From assembly GCF_002844275.1 (NCBI RefSeq), contig NZ_NXGX01000008.1:1-64000 (forward strand): 64,000 bases of DNA, written 5' to 3'. The position numbers and the translations under genes are program-made. The DNA is from Thalassospira lohafexi. Its GTDB lineage: Bacteria > Pseudomonadota > Alphaproteobacteria > Rhodospirillales > Thalassospiraceae. Each line of letters opens with the position of its first letter. Position 1 is the first letter of the stretch. Below the pieces are notes generated by a model. It was given only the letters and a program-made list of their open reading frames with translations, did no database searches and was not told the DNA's origin. Of the stretch, positions 37,748 through 47,753 are shown in pieces.

Positions 37748-39691
37748 ATGTCAGGAAATTTTTCCGGCGGACGGATAGAAGCCGCCTTGCAGCTAAGCGG
37801 TGCGGCGCAAAATCGGGCCGTCCTTGAAAGCTGGCAACGGTGTGAACAGCGCTTTGGTCTGGCGCATGATACATTGCGCCGTCCCGAAGTCATGCCCGAA
37901 AGCCAGACCCGGCAATTGCGTGACCGAAATGGGCGGCTGTATCACCATGCCCATGATCTTGTGCGGACCCTGTATCGCAAGATTGATGCATCGGGTTATG
38001 CGGTGTTTCTGACCGATAATAAGGGGGTGATCCTTGACAGTGTGGCGGCCCATTCGTTGCTGCCGGCCTTTCGCACCAACGGCCTTTTGCCCGGTGCCGT
38101 CTGGAGCGAGGAACGCGAAGGCACCAACGGCATTGGCACCTGCATTGTTGAAGGCCGTGCAATCACCATCCACAAGGATGAACATTTTCTGTCGCAACAT
38201 TCCGCCCTGACCTGTACTGCCGCCCCGGTGTTTAGCCCCGATGGTGAAGTCTGTTCGGTTTTGGATGTTTCGGCTGTGCGCGATGATATCAAGCGCACCG
38301 ATTGCCTGCGGGTGCGCGGCATGATTGCCGATTATGCCGAGGCCCTTGAACGCATCCTGTTTTTTGACGAGCGGGCAGGCGACATCATCCTGCACCTTCA
38401 CCCTGAATCGCAGCATGTCGGATCAACCCGTGATGCGATGATTTCCATAGCACCCGACGGAACGATCAGTGGGGCGACATCCATGGCGCGCCGTATCTTG
38501 CGCGCCGCCAGCAGTTCCAGCGACATTCGCGACGTCTTTGAAATGGATGTCGACAGTTTGCTGGCAAAATTCGCCAATCAAAGTGCCGGTCGCAAACATC
38601 TTCATGCTGACATTGGGCGCGATCAGGCCGATCCTGCAATGGCGGTTAACATTGCCGGGGGCGGGGTGCTGTTTGGCAGTATCACCTTGCCTGAAAAACT
38701 GCGCCGCCAATTCGTCGGGCGGGCAACATCAATGCCCATACCGGTCAAACCGGTGCACGCACCCACGCCCGAAACTGAAATGCCCGATCATGATCCGGCC
38801 TTGCGCCGTATTTTTGATATCGGGTCGCGACTGCATGCGCGCGATATCAATATTTTGATGTCGGGTGAAACCGGCAGCGGCAAGGAATATCTTGCCCGTC
38901 ACATCCATGATGCGGCGGTGGGGAAATCACGCAATTTCGTGGCGATCAACTGTGCGGCCCTGCCCGAAGGGCTGATTGAAAACGAACTGTTTGGTCATGC
39001 CGGTGGCGCCTTTACCGGGGCGGCGCGCGACGGCTTTGGCGGGCGCATCCGCGAAGCCAATGGCGGCACGCTTTTTCTTGATGAAATCGGCGATATGCCA
39101 CTTTCCGCTCAAGGGCGGTTGTTGCGGGTTCTGGAAAATCGCACGATTGAGCCGCTGGGCAGTACAAAATCAGTCCCGGTCAATTTCCGTTTGATGTGCG
39201 CCAGTAATGTCGATTTGGCCAAGGCGGTGACGAACGGCACGTTCCGCGAAGATTTGCTCTATCGGATCAAGGGTGCCCGCCTTGCGGTCCCGGCTTTGCG
39301 CGAACGCAGCGATCTTGCCGATTTGATCACCCGGTTGCTGGGCAGCATGGCCGCAGGTGTTACCTGCGATGAGGAAGTTCTCGCCATGCTGGTCGCACAC
39401 CGCTGGCCGGGCAATGTGCGCGAGTTATTGAATATGTTGCAATATGCCTGTGTCTTTGCCGAAAACGGCGTGATCCGCCGCGATCATCTGCCTGATGATT
39501 TCAAGGTGATGGCGTCAGAGGCAGATGCCAAGATGTCGCCAATGCAGACCATGAAACACGCCGAAGAGGTGGCTTTACGTCAATTGCTCGACGACCAGAA
39601 ATGGCACATCAGCAACACCGCCAAATCCTTGGGGATTGGCCGCAATACCCTCTATCGCCGCATGGCGCGACTGGGCATCGAAAAGGCCTGA
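37748..39691 (+). CDS. acoR: Sigma-54-dependent activator, AcoR type
   Basis: 647 aa from ATG 37748 (GGGAG at 9 nt). The frame upstream to 37718 lies in the palindromic element and is unlikely to be used. An N-terminal GAF-like sensor region with EREGTNGIGTC (about 125-135) and FSPDGEVCSVLDVS precedes a central AAA+ domain with Walker A GETGSGKE, the sigma-54-contact GAFTGA, and Walker B GGTLFLDEIGDM. A C-terminal Fis-type HTH (SNTAKSLGIGRNTLYRRM) binds DNA. It should sense an aldehyde, alcohol or acetoin-type signal and activate the divergent dehydrogenase operon. Confidence 0.93.
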   Translation: MSGNFSGGRIEAALQLSGAAQNRAVLESWQRCEQRFGLAHDTLRRPEVMPESQTRQLRDRNGRLYHHAHDLVRTLYRKIDASGYAVFLTDNKGVILDSVAAHSLLPAFRTNGLLPGAVWSEEREGTNGIGTCIVEGRAITIHKDEHFLSQHSALTCTAAPVFSPDGEVCSVLDVSAVRDDIKRTDCLRVRGMIADYAEALERILFFDERAGDIILHLHPESQHVGSTRDAMISIAPDGTISGATSMARRILRAASSSSDIRDVFEMDVDSLLAKFANQSAGRKHLHADIGRDQADPAMAVNIAGGGVLFGSITLPEKLRRQFVGRATSMPIPVKPVHAPTPETEMPDHDPALRRIFDIGSRLHARDINILMSGETGSGKEYLARHIHDAAVGKSRNFVAINCAALPEGLIENELFGHAGGAFTGAARDGFGGRIREANGGTLFLDEIGDMPLSAQGRLLRVLENRTIEPLGSTKSVPVNFRLMCASNVDLAKAVTNGTFREDLLYRIKGARLAVPALRERSDLADLITRLLGSMAAGVTCDEEVLAMLVAHRWPGNVRELLNMLQYACVFAENGVIRRDHLPDDFKVMASEADAKMSPMQTMKHAEEVALRQLLDDQKWHISNTAKSLGIGRNTLYRRMARLGIEKA

Positions 39692-39825
39692 TTTTTCTTT
39701 GATGGGTGCGGGGGCGGATCGGACAAGGCCGTTTTCTGGGGGCAAGTCGTTCTTTATAGAAGGTTTTCATTGTAGAATGCACCGTTATTGTTTTAAGTAA
39801 CGGCAGGGTTTTACAGGATTATTTT

Positions 39826-41760
39826 ATGTGTGGAATTGCCGGTTTATGGCTATCTGGGCAAGGTGACGCCAGCCGATTGCACGATACTGTTTCGCGCATG
39901 AATGCCGCGTTGCATCACCGAGGACCTGATGGCGGTGATGTCTGGTGTGACACGGAAAACGGGCTGGCCCTTGGTCAGCGCCGCCTGGCAATTATTGATC
40001 TTTCCGATGCCGGTAAACAGCCGATGCATTCGGCCAATGGCCGTTATGTCATGGTCTATAATGGCGAGATTTATAACACCGAAGAACTGCGCCAAAAACT
40101 TGCCAGTGCCAACATCGCATGGCGCGGCCATTCCGACACCGAAGTCATCGTTGAATGCATTGCCCATTGGGGCGTGCGCGAAACGGTCAAGCGCCTGATT
40201 GGCATGTTCGCCATCGCCCTTTGGGACCGGAACGCCCAAAAACTGACCCTGGTGCGCGACCGTTTGGGGATCAAGCCGCTTTATTGGTCGCGCTATGACG
40301 GCAATATCGGCTTTGCGTCCGAGGTCAAAGGATTGCTTGCGGGCAACGCGATTTCGCGCGAAGTCAATCATTCCGGGCTGGAGGCCTATTTACGGTTTGG
40401 CTATGTGCCGTCGGGCCATTCGATCTATGCCCACGCCAAGATGCTCAAACCCGGTCACATTCTTGAAATTACCGGGCACGATCAGGCCTCCGAGTTTGCC
40501 TATTGGTCGGTCGAGGATGCCGTGCTTAATGGTCAGAACCACGCCTGGAGTGGTGACGATCAAAGTGCGATTGACGCGCTTGAAGATTTGCTGCGCGATG
40601 CGGTTTCGCGCCGCATGGTGGCTGATGTTCCGCTCGGCGCGTTTTTATCGGGCGGGATTGACTCATCGACCATCGTCGCCCTGATGCAATCGGTCTCCGA
40701 CCGGCCGGTTAAAACATTTTCGGTCGGGTTCGAAGACGCCGCCTTTAACGAAGCGGCCTTTGCCGGGGAAGTCGCGCGTCACCTTAAAACCGACCATACC
40801 GAACTTTATGTCACCCCGCAGGACGCCCTTGATCTGGTGCCCAAACTGTCGGAAACCTATGACGAGCCATTTTTTGACAGCTCCGCCATCCCGACCTATC
40901 TGATTTCCGCCCTGACCCGTAAGGAAGTCACCGTGGCCCTGTCGGGTGATGGCGGGGATGAGACATTTGGCGGCTATACCCGCTATCTTTGGGCCCGCCA
41001 ATTAAGCAAGGCCGCAGGCAGCATTCCGTTTGGCGCCTCCATGGTGGCCCGTATGCTAACCATGCTGTCGCCCGAACAGTGGGACAATCTGGTCGGGCTG
41101 GTGCCGGGCGGGAGTGCGACCAGTGCGATTGGCGATAAAATCCATAAGGCAGCACCACTTCTGGCGATCAAGGACGATCTGGATCGCTATCACGCGCTGC
41201 TGTCCTTGTTTGACACCGACAAATTGCTGGGCCGTCGTGAGGGCCGCAAGAAAATCCGCGTGCCGGGCGAAAAGTTCTGTCGCAATCGTAATCTCGATTA
41301 CGTGTCCTCAATGCAGGTCATGGATACGATGATGTATATGGTCGATGACGTGCTGACCAAGGTGGACCGCGCATCGATGGCCAATTCGCTTGAGGTCCGC
41401 GTGCCCTTCATCGATCACCGGGTGATCGAATTTGGCTGGCGCCTGCCGGCACATTTGAAGCTGAACGGGTCAGTTGGCAAATATGCCGTCCGTCAGATTT
41501 TGTATAAATACGTCCCGCGTGAATTGATCGACCGGCCCAAAACCGGGTTTGGCGTGCCGCTGGCACAATGGCTGCGCGGCCCCTTACGTGAATGGATGGG
41601 TGACCATCTGGCCAATGATGCGCTGTATAACGATCTTGGGCTGGATCGCCGCTATATTGATAGGCTGCATCAGGAACATATCTCAGGCCGTCGCAACTGG
41701 GGTCATCAGCTTTGGACCATTGCCATGTTGTCTGACTGGCAACAACGCTGGCTGACATAA
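39826..41760 (+). CDS. asnB: Asparagine synthase (glutamine-hydrolysing)
   Basis: A 644-aa protein. The mature N-terminus CGIAGLW carries the glutaminase nucleophile (Cys2), followed by LHHRGPDGGD and VYNGEIYN of the class II amidotransferase domain. The synthetase half has the PP-loop FLSGGIDSSTIVAL and SGDGGDETFGGY. A later block KVDRASMANSLEVRVPFIDHRV fits the AsnB/exopolysaccharide-type branch. It makes asparagine from aspartate, ATP and glutamine. A single gene ending at a terminator. In some relatives such genes are linked to polysaccharide loci; no such neighbours are seen here. Confidence 0.92.
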   Translation: MCGIAGLWLSGQGDASRLHDTVSRMNAALHHRGPDGGDVWCDTENGLALGQRRLAIIDLSDAGKQPMHSANGRYVMVYNGEIYNTEELRQKLASANIAWRGHSDTEVIVECIAHWGVRETVKRLIGMFAIALWDRNAQKLTLVRDRLGIKPLYWSRYDGNIGFASEVKGLLAGNAISREVNHSGLEAYLRFGYVPSGHSIYAHAKMLKPGHILEITGHDQASEFAYWSVEDAVLNGQNHAWSGDDQSAIDALEDLLRDAVSRRMVADVPLGAFLSGGIDSSTIVALMQSVSDRPVKTFSVGFEDAAFNEAAFAGEVARHLKTDHTELYVTPQDALDLVPKLSETYDEPFFDSSAIPTYLISALTRKEVTVALSGDGGDETFGGYTRYLWARQLSKAAGSIPFGASMVARMLTMLSPEQWDNLVGLVPGGSATSAIGDKIHKAAPLLAIKDDLDRYHALLSLFDTDKLLGRREGRKKIRVPGEKFCRNRNLDYVSSMQVMDTMMYMVDDVLTKVDRASMANSLEVRVPFIDHRVIEFGWRLPAHLKLNGSVGKYAVRQILYKYVPRELIDRPKTGFGVPLAQWLRGPLREWMGDHLANDALYNDLGLDRRYIDRLHQEHISGRRNWGHQLWTIAMLSDWQQRWLT

Positions 41761-41794
41761 CCATCTGATACCCGTCCATTTCTGTTGTGCGTTT

Positions 41795-41820
41795 AAACCC
41801 GTCTGCCTGTCAGGCGGGTT
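41795..41820 (+). terminator. Intrinsic terminator of asnB
   Basis: AACCCG...CGGGTT stem with an inner CTG/CAG helix, followed by seven or more T residues, about 35 nt past the stop. Confidence 0.85.
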
Positions 41821-41943
41821 TTTTTGCATTTTTTCATTCGCGAAATTTACCAAAGCAGGCCGGGTTTTGATGCTATACGACACGTGTGTCTTCATGGGTT
41901 CCGTTCCCTCAATCGCAAAAATGTCACAATTCGAAACTTGTAA

Positions 41944-41955
41944 ATTTTCGAAAAT
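41944..41955. promoter_or_regulatory. Palindrome upstream of glpD
   Basis: ATTTTCGAAAAT, a perfect 12-bp palindrome 48 nt before ATG 42003. It resembles the TTTCG/CGAAA halves of the DeoR-family operators at 60333 and 60483, so the distant GlpR-like protein might act here. This link is speculative. Confidence 0.4.
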
Positions 41956-42002
41956 GAACTATTTATGGCGATACCAACCCATCAAACGCAGAGAGAACCG
42001 CA

Positions 42003-43571
42003 ATGCCCGGCACGTCAAATTCTGGCACATCAAACTCCGGCACATCCAATTATGATCTGATCATCATCGGTGGCGGCATCAATGGTGCCGGGATTGCCCG
42101 TGATGCCGCCGGGCGCGGCCTGAAGGTTTTGCTGTGTGAACAAAACGACCTTGCCAGCGCGACCTCCTCGGCCAGCACCAAGCTGATCCACGGTGGTCTG
42201 CGCTATCTCGAACATTATGAATTCCGTCTGGTGCGCGAGGCGCTTACCGAACGCGAAGTGCTGCTTGGCAATGCGCCGCACATCATCTGGCCGCTGCGGT
42301 TTGTTCTGCCGCACCGCAAGGATCTGCGTCCGGCATGGATGATCCGCTTGGGCCTGTTTTTATATGATCATTTGGGCGGGCGTAAAAAACTCCCGGCATC
42401 CAAGGGCATTTCATTCGCGTCCCATGTGGCGGGGGAACCGCTGCGTGAGGATGTGACCAAGGGCTTTGTCTATTCCGATTGCTGGGTCGATGATGCCCGT
42501 CTTGTGGTGCTCAACGCCATGGATGCCCGTGAATGCGGCGCTGAAATCCTGACCCGCACCAAATGCGTTGGCGCAAAGCAGATGGACGGGCAATGGAACG
42601 TCACCTTGCGCGACGCTGATCATGATCAAGACCGCGTTGTGACGGGTAAAATGCTGATCAATGCCGCCGGGCCTTGGTGTGCTGATTTGATCAAACCTGA
42701 TGGCGGCGCTGTGCAGTCCAAAACCAAGGCGAACATTCGCTTGGTCAAGGGCAGTCACATCGTCGTGCCCAAACTGTTTGACCACGACTATTGCTATATC
42801 TTCCAGAATGGCGATGGCCGGATTGTCTTTGCCATTCCCTATGAAAATGACTTCACCCTGATCGGCACCACGGATGTTGATTTTACCGGTGATCCATCAA
42901 CCGTCAAAATCGATCAGGACGAAGTTGATTATCTGTGCAAACTCGCCAGCGGCTATTTCAAAAAGTCCGTTAGCACCGATGATGTGGTCTGGACCTATTC
43001 CGGGGTCCGTCCGCTCTATGCCGGCAATGGCGATGGCAAAAACGCCTCAAAAATTTCGCGCGACTATACCCTCAAACTCGAAGCCAACAGCGACGATGCG
43101 CCCGCCCTTCATGTCTTTGGCGGTAAAATCACCACCTATCGCAAACTGGCCGAGCACGCGTTGCAGATCATAACCGATCAGCTTGGCCATAATGATCAAC
43201 CCTGGACCGCATCGGCACCACTTCCGGGTGGCGACTTCCCCAATGCATCCTTTGACGATGCATATGACGTCTTTGCCAAACGATATAACTGGGTACCATC
43301 GGCGATGCTTACCCGCTTGCTGCGGCTTTATGGCACTCGGATCGAAACCATTTTAGGGGCCGCAAACGCCCTTTCTGATCTTGGGGCCTGCTATGGCCAT
43401 GACCTGTATGAAGCCGAAGTCCAATACCTGATCGATCAGGAATGGGTGCGCGACCTTGATGATCTGATCTGGCGCCGCTCCAAGCTGGGCTTGCGGTTAA
43501 CTGACGATCAAAAGGCCGTTTTGAAAAAACGACTGGCTGGCGCACAAGCCGACAAGATCGCCGCAGAGTAA
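42003..43571 (+). CDS. glpD: Aerobic glycerol-3-phosphate dehydrogenase
   Basis: A 522-aa FAD enzyme of the inner membrane that oxidises glycerol 3-phosphate to dihydroxyacetone phosphate and passes electrons to quinone. The FAD motif DLIIIGGGINGAGIARDAAGR starts at about residue 18, followed by SSASTKLIHGGLRYLE and VWTYSGVRPLY, all GlpD signatures. The first 16 residues are a short repeat (GTSNS three times), unusual for the family and perhaps a variable tail. The start is ATG 42003. The palindrome at 41944-41955 may be an operator. Confidence 0.95.
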   Translation: MPGTSNSGTSNSGTSNYDLIIIGGGINGAGIARDAAGRGLKVLLCEQNDLASATSSASTKLIHGGLRYLEHYEFRLVREALTEREVLLGNAPHIIWPLRFVLPHRKDLRPAWMIRLGLFLYDHLGGRKKLPASKGISFASHVAGEPLREDVTKGFVYSDCWVDDARLVVLNAMDARECGAEILTRTKCVGAKQMDGQWNVTLRDADHDQDRVVTGKMLINAAGPWCADLIKPDGGAVQSKTKANIRLVKGSHIVVPKLFDHDYCYIFQNGDGRIVFAIPYENDFTLIGTTDVDFTGDPSTVKIDQDEVDYLCKLASGYFKKSVSTDDVVWTYSGVRPLYAGNGDGKNASKISRDYTLKLEANSDDAPALHVFGGKITTYRKLAEHALQIITDQLGHNDQPWTASAPLPGGDFPNASFDDAYDVFAKRYNWVPSAMLTRLLRLYGTRIETILGAANALSDLGACYGHDLYEAEVQYLIDQEWVRDLDDLIWRRSKLGLRLTDDQKAVLKKRLAGAQADKIAAE

Positions 43572-43635
43572 CTGTTACCCTGACGGCAACCGGAAAAAGG
43601 GCGTCAGCCGACAGCTTTTTCAACGCCGGTTTCCA

Positions 43636-44151
43636 TCAGGTTTGCGCGTGTTTCGGCGGCGCGGTCATGTCTTCGCGTTCCGCCGGTGGGATGTCGATGT
43701 CTTTTTGCATGACCGTGACATCCAGCGCGCGATAGCCAAGATGACGGTAAAAATCCTGCGTCTTGCTGTTTTCCGAGCGCACCATCAATTGCATGCGCCA
43801 AACCCCCTGATCGCGCAGCCAGTTTTCACCGATCTCCATCAATTTCCGACCAAGTCCCGATTTTTGTAAATTCGGGGCAACGGCAAGATAGTAAATCCAG
43901 CCACGATGGCCATCGTGACCGGCCATCACCGATCCGATGATGTTATCACTGTTATCTTCCCACACCAGCAAGGTTGCCTCTTTGGATTTAAGGGCAAACC
44001 GGACATCCCATTCTGGCGGGTTATAGGGGCGATAAAGGCCGGTTTCCTGCCACAGGTTTGAAATGGCGGGGATATCGGCTTCGGTGGCTGTTCTTGGGGC
44101 GGGTTTGATGGTGGGGTCCGACAGCGTGTTGATCATGATGGCGCAATTCAT
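43636..44151 (-). CDS. ypeA: GNAT acetyltransferase, YpeA-like
   Basis: A 171-aa protein. RTATEADIPAISNLWQETGLYRPYN at the N-terminus and the acetyl-CoA loop in LAVAPNLQKSGLGRKLME (Q/R-x2-G-x-G/A type) match the small YpeA family. RSENSKTQDFYRHLGY is the C-terminal motif B. Substrate unknown. Convergent with glpD. Start 44151, or Met 44136. Confidence 0.87.
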   Translation of the reverse strand: MNCAIMINTLSDPTIKPAPRTATEADIPAISNLWQETGLYRPYNPPEWDVRFALKSKEATLLVWEDNSDNIIGSVMAGHDGHRGWIYYLAVAPNLQKSGLGRKLMEIGENWLRDQGVWRMQLMVRSENSKTQDFYRHLGYRALDVTVMQKDIDIPPAEREDMTAPPKHAQT

Positions 44152-44263
44152 TTCAGGTCAAAGAAAAGAACCATGATGTCACCCCCGACCGAGGTCAAAT
44201 CGAAATAATTCAGACATTACACTATCCTTCTCATGCCCCGTTTATCGTCGCGTGCCACGTAAA

Positions 44264-44293
44264 ACGCCCCTGAGGCGAAAACCTCAGGGGCGT
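44264..44293 (-). terminator. Intrinsic terminator downstream of the periplasmic-protein gene
   Basis: ACGCCCCTGAGG / CCTCAGGGGCGT, 12 bp with a 6-nt loop. On the minus strand TTTT follows, about 70 nt past the 44363 stop. Confidence 0.85.
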
Positions 44294-44362
44294 CGGGGAC
44301 AGGTTCGGGGTATCGGTTGGGATAAAACCCCCGAACCTTGGGGTAGAGGTCGATCTAAGCCG

Positions 44363-45016
44363 TTAACTGATCGGGCGTCCGGTCACACGGCTCAATTCCA
44401 TTTCACGCACAATATCGCCCGCCTTGTTGGTCACCGTCGCGACGTAGGTGCCACGATCGGTCTCGGCGATCTTGCCAAGTTTAAGCTCCCCCTGGCCAAA
44501 CCGGATCACCATCGCCTGGGCCAGCGTATTCATCTGCGCGTCGGTAAACGAACGGTCAAAACGTGCCTCCTTGTCCGGGCGCGGCATCAATTTGCGAAGC
44601 GACCGGCGCTCACCGTGATCAAGGCGTCCTTTTTTGGCGTCAAACGTGACAACGTCCACCAGATCGCCCGCACCATTCACCAGCGAGACATCGATTTTAC
44701 CGGGCTCGTCGGACAGAAGCGCGTCACCGATTTTAAGGTCGCTCACATTGGACCGCAAAAGCATCGCATCAACAAGAATGCGCGCCTCGTCAACGCTAAG
44801 CGGGGTTGCACGTTCGCGGTGCTGTTTGCCAAACATGCCGCGCTTGTCATGGTCACGGTGCTTGCCATCAAAACCAAATTCCTTGAATTGGCCTTGCTCA
44901 AGCATTCTGCCGCCATGATGGCCATCACTACCGGCATAGGCCGATGCAACTGGCAGTGCGAGCAAAGTTGACGCAATCAGGGCAGCGGCGATTTTAAGGG
45001 ATGTCTTACGTTTCAT
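44363..45016 (-). CDS. Periplasmic hypothetical protein next to a two-component system
   Basis: 217 aa with a clear signal peptide (MKRKTSLKIAA through ASAYAG). Then comes a His/Asp/Lys-rich stretch (GSDGHHGGRML, DGKHRDHDKRG at about 29-60) and two repeats rich in LVDAM and TLAQAM helices. The His-rich part could bind metal. It is transcribed away from the response-regulator gene 206 nt to the right, so it may be a target or sensor partner of that system. I do not recognise the family. Confidence 0.65.
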   Translation of the reverse strand: MKRKTSLKIAAALIASTLLALPVASAYAGSDGHHGGRMLEQGQFKEFGFDGKHRDHDKRGMFGKQHRERATPLSVDEARILVDAMLLRSNVSDLKIGDALLSDEPGKIDVSLVNGAGDLVDVVTFDAKKGRLDHGERRSLRKLMPRPDKEARFDRSFTDAQMNTLAQAMVIRFGQGELKLGKIAETDRGTYVATVTNKAGDIVREMELSRVTGRPIS

Positions 45017-45222
45017 TTTGAACCTCGTGTCGGTGGGGGAGAACGCTATCGAGGTCTGTTATGACGTCTGTTTGTCGCCAAATGATCCCGCAAACAGGGG
45101 AAATTGGTCGCAACAATTATCAAAACCGCCAAATGCGACAATTTGATACAAATTGAGGTTTCAGCTGTGTCTGCCAACGCGATAGGTTAGGGGGCTTAAC
45201 GATTAATGATTGGCAGCGATAT

Positions 45223-45948
45223 ATGAGCGACCAGCCCCACATTCTTGTTGTTGATGACCACCGCGATATCCGCGATTTGCTTGGGCGGTATCTGCGCCAA
45301 CATGAATACCGTGTCACACTGGCATCGGATGGCCGCGAATTGCGCCGCTTGATGGGCGATAACCTGCATCCTGATCTGATTGTGCTTGATCTGATGATGC
45401 CCGGCGAAGACGGGCTCAGCCTGTGTCGCTGGTTGCGCGAAAATCATGATGTACCGGTGGTTATGCTGACCGCCCTTGGCGAAGAAACCGACCGGATCAT
45501 CGGGCTTGAAATGGGGGCCGATGACTATCTGGCCAAACCATTTAACCCGCGTGAACTTCTCGCCCGGATCAAGGCCGTGATGCGCCGCGCCCAAAGCCTG
45601 CCCGTCGGGCGCAAGGGACCATCACCAGTCGGCGAGATTGGCTTTGATCGCTGGGTGCTGGACCGGACCCGTCATGAATTGCGTGATGACACCGATGTGG
45701 TTCTGCCACTCAGTGCCGGTGAATACGGCTTGCTCTGTGCCTTTGTCGAACATCCCAACATGGTTTTGAACCGCGATCAGCTCCTTGATCTGACGCGCGG
45801 GCGCGATGCCATTCCCTTTGACCGCAGCATCGATAATCAGGTCAGCCGCCTGCGCAAGAAAATCGAAAGTGATGCGAAAAACCCGACCCTGATTAAAACC
45901 GTATGGGGTGGGGGATATATGTTCACCTGCGAGGTGACAAAGATATGA
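45223..45948 (+). CDS. OmpR-family response regulator
   Basis: A 241-aa protein. The receiver domain (about 5-118) has the acidic pair in VVDDH, phospho-acceptor Asp in VLDLMMPGEDG, Thr in LTALG and Lys in YLAKPFNP. A C-terminal winged helix (about 140-235) has the OmpR pattern ending LIKTVWGGGYMF. It overlaps the kinase gene by 4 nt (ATGA), so both are made together. Confidence 0.95.
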   Translation: MSDQPHILVVDDHRDIRDLLGRYLRQHEYRVTLASDGRELRRLMGDNLHPDLIVLDLMMPGEDGLSLCRWLRENHDVPVVMLTALGEETDRIIGLEMGADDYLAKPFNPRELLARIKAVMRRAQSLPVGRKGPSPVGEIGFDRWVLDRTRHELRDDTDVVLPLSAGEYGLLCAFVEHPNMVLNRDQLLDLTRGRDAIPFDRSIDNQVSRLRKKIESDAKNPTLIKTVWGGGYMFTCEVTKI

Positions 45949-47573
45949 CCCGCCGCCTGATCACGCGCCTTTGGCCCAGAACCCTGACCGGGCAACTGGT
46001 GTTTTTGCTGCTGGGCGCGATCATTCTGACCCATGTGGTTTTGGGGATCATGCTGGCCGAGGAACGCCGCGATGCGGTTGCCTCGGAACGACGGGGCAAT
46101 GCGCTTTGGCGTGTGGCGGCGATTTCACGCATTTTGTCGACCACACCGTCGGAAAACTGGGCGGATGTACTACGTGTTGCCCAGTCGTCACAAACCCGTT
46201 TGCGGCTGGTTGAAACGTCAGACGTCGTTAATGCCGATACACTGGTATCACAAGGATTGACTGATCGCCTGAACGCCTTTCTGGCGACCTCGCCAGAGGT
46301 ACAGGCAAAGGCCGATATTCTGGCAGAAGATGCTTGTTGGGCGGAAAAGCATCATCTGCAAAACATCCGCGAAGAACAGTTTCCCGATGACGGGCGAAAG
46401 CACGACATATCGTCCTACAAAGATGCCCGCGACATCGTCAAAGAAGCAATTGATACAAAACATCGTGGTGTTCCTGATCTCGATCAGGATCGTGATCAAC
46501 CCGATTTGCAGAAACCTGATCACAACCCGCATGGGAAACGCTATGTCCCATGGGCATTGCGGTATCTTGACCGGTTTGATTGTCATGGCGCACCGGTGAT
46601 GCAGCTTGCCGTGCCGATCTTTTCAACTTTACCCGATAAGATCACCGACGATGGACAACCCAACATCTGGCTCGAAGCGATGATTGGCGGGGTGACACCG
46701 CCGCCACGGTTTGTCTTTGATAATGTGATCCGGGTTGTGATGTCGGCCCTTGTCATCGGGATCATCACATTCTTTCTGGCCCGGCGTATTTCGCGGTCAT
46801 GGGCGGTGTTGACGCGGGCGGCTGACCGGGTCGGGCGGGGTGATTATCCCGAACCGGTGCCAGAAACCGGACCACTTGAAATTCGCCGTGCGGCCAAGGC
46901 GTTTAACCGCATGACAGCGCGTCTAAAACGGTTTGTCGAAGACCGCACCAGAATGCTGGCGGCGATTTCGCATGATTTGCGCACGCCGATAACATCCTTG
47001 CGGTTGCGCGCCGAATTTGTCGAAGACCCGGAAAACCGCGCACGGATCATTGAAACCCTCAATGAAATGGAACAGATGGTCGAAGCCGCGATGACCTTCG
47101 CGCGCGAAGAAACCGCCAACGAGAAAACCCGCAAAATCGATATTGCCGCACTGGTTGAATCCGCGGTCGAAGATCTGGCCGAAACCGGGCGTCCCATCGC
47201 ATTCTCCGGCGAGGTCACGCCGCGCGTTTACCCATGCCGTCCGCTATCGATAAAACGTGCCTTTGGCAATCTGGTATCCAACGCGCTTGAATATGGGGCC
47301 ACGGTCGAAGTCGCCATACAGGATGCCGATGATGACGGCCTCTGGATTGAGATATCTGACGATGGACCGGGCATTCCAATTGATCAACGCGAACAGGTGT
47401 TTGAACCGTTCTTCCGGCTTGAAGAGTCGCGCAATCGCGATACCGGGGGGATTGGTCTTGGGATGGCCATCGCGCGCACAGCCATTCGGGCCCATGGCGG
47501 CGAAATCTATCTTGACGATGCACCGCAGGGTGGATTGCGGGCCCGGATCTATCTTCCGCCTGCAAAATTGTAA
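45945..47573 (+). CDS. Sensor histidine kinase (EnvZ-like)
   Basis: 542 aa from ATG 45945. Two transmembrane helices (about 14-38 and 268-290) flank a periplasmic domain of about 230 residues, larger than in EnvZ and rich in His/Asp/Lys near its middle. Then follow HAMP, the phospho-acceptor His in MLAAISHDLRTPITSLR, and an ATPase domain (N-box FGNLVSNALEYG, G1 DDGPGIP, and GIGLGMAIA). It is translationally coupled to the response regulator. The signal is unknown; the charged periplasmic region and the divergent His-rich periplasmic protein hint at a cation or envelope cue. Confidence 0.93.
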   Translation: MTRRLITRLWPRTLTGQLVFLLLGAIILTHVVLGIMLAEERRDAVASERRGNALWRVAAISRILSTTPSENWADVLRVAQSSQTRLRLVETSDVVNADTLVSQGLTDRLNAFLATSPEVQAKADILAEDACWAEKHHLQNIREEQFPDDGRKHDISSYKDARDIVKEAIDTKHRGVPDLDQDRDQPDLQKPDHNPHGKRYVPWALRYLDRFDCHGAPVMQLAVPIFSTLPDKITDDGQPNIWLEAMIGGVTPPPRFVFDNVIRVVMSALVIGIITFFLARRISRSWAVLTRAADRVGRGDYPEPVPETGPLEIRRAAKAFNRMTARLKRFVEDRTRMLAAISHDLRTPITSLRLRAEFVEDPENRARIIETLNEMEQMVEAAMTFAREETANEKTRKIDIAALVESAVEDLAETGRPIAFSGEVTPRVYPCRPLSIKRAFGNLVSNALEYGATVEVAIQDADDDGLWIEISDDGPGIPIDQREQVFEPFFRLEESRNRDTGGIGLGMAIARTAIRAHGGEIYLDDAPQGGLRARIYLPPAKL

Positions 47574-47753
47574 ACAATATCTCGTGAATTCAGCAGGTTA
47601 CAGTTTTTTTAAAATTCGAACTTGCATAATTGATGACTGATGGTCATTTGTCTGGCGGGAAAGAGACTGTTTCCCAATTCGCAATTGCGAAATTGCGTTG
47701 CTGTTCTATCTAGGCAATGCGATAGTTAAGGCACGAAATCTGCGGAGCAGGCA

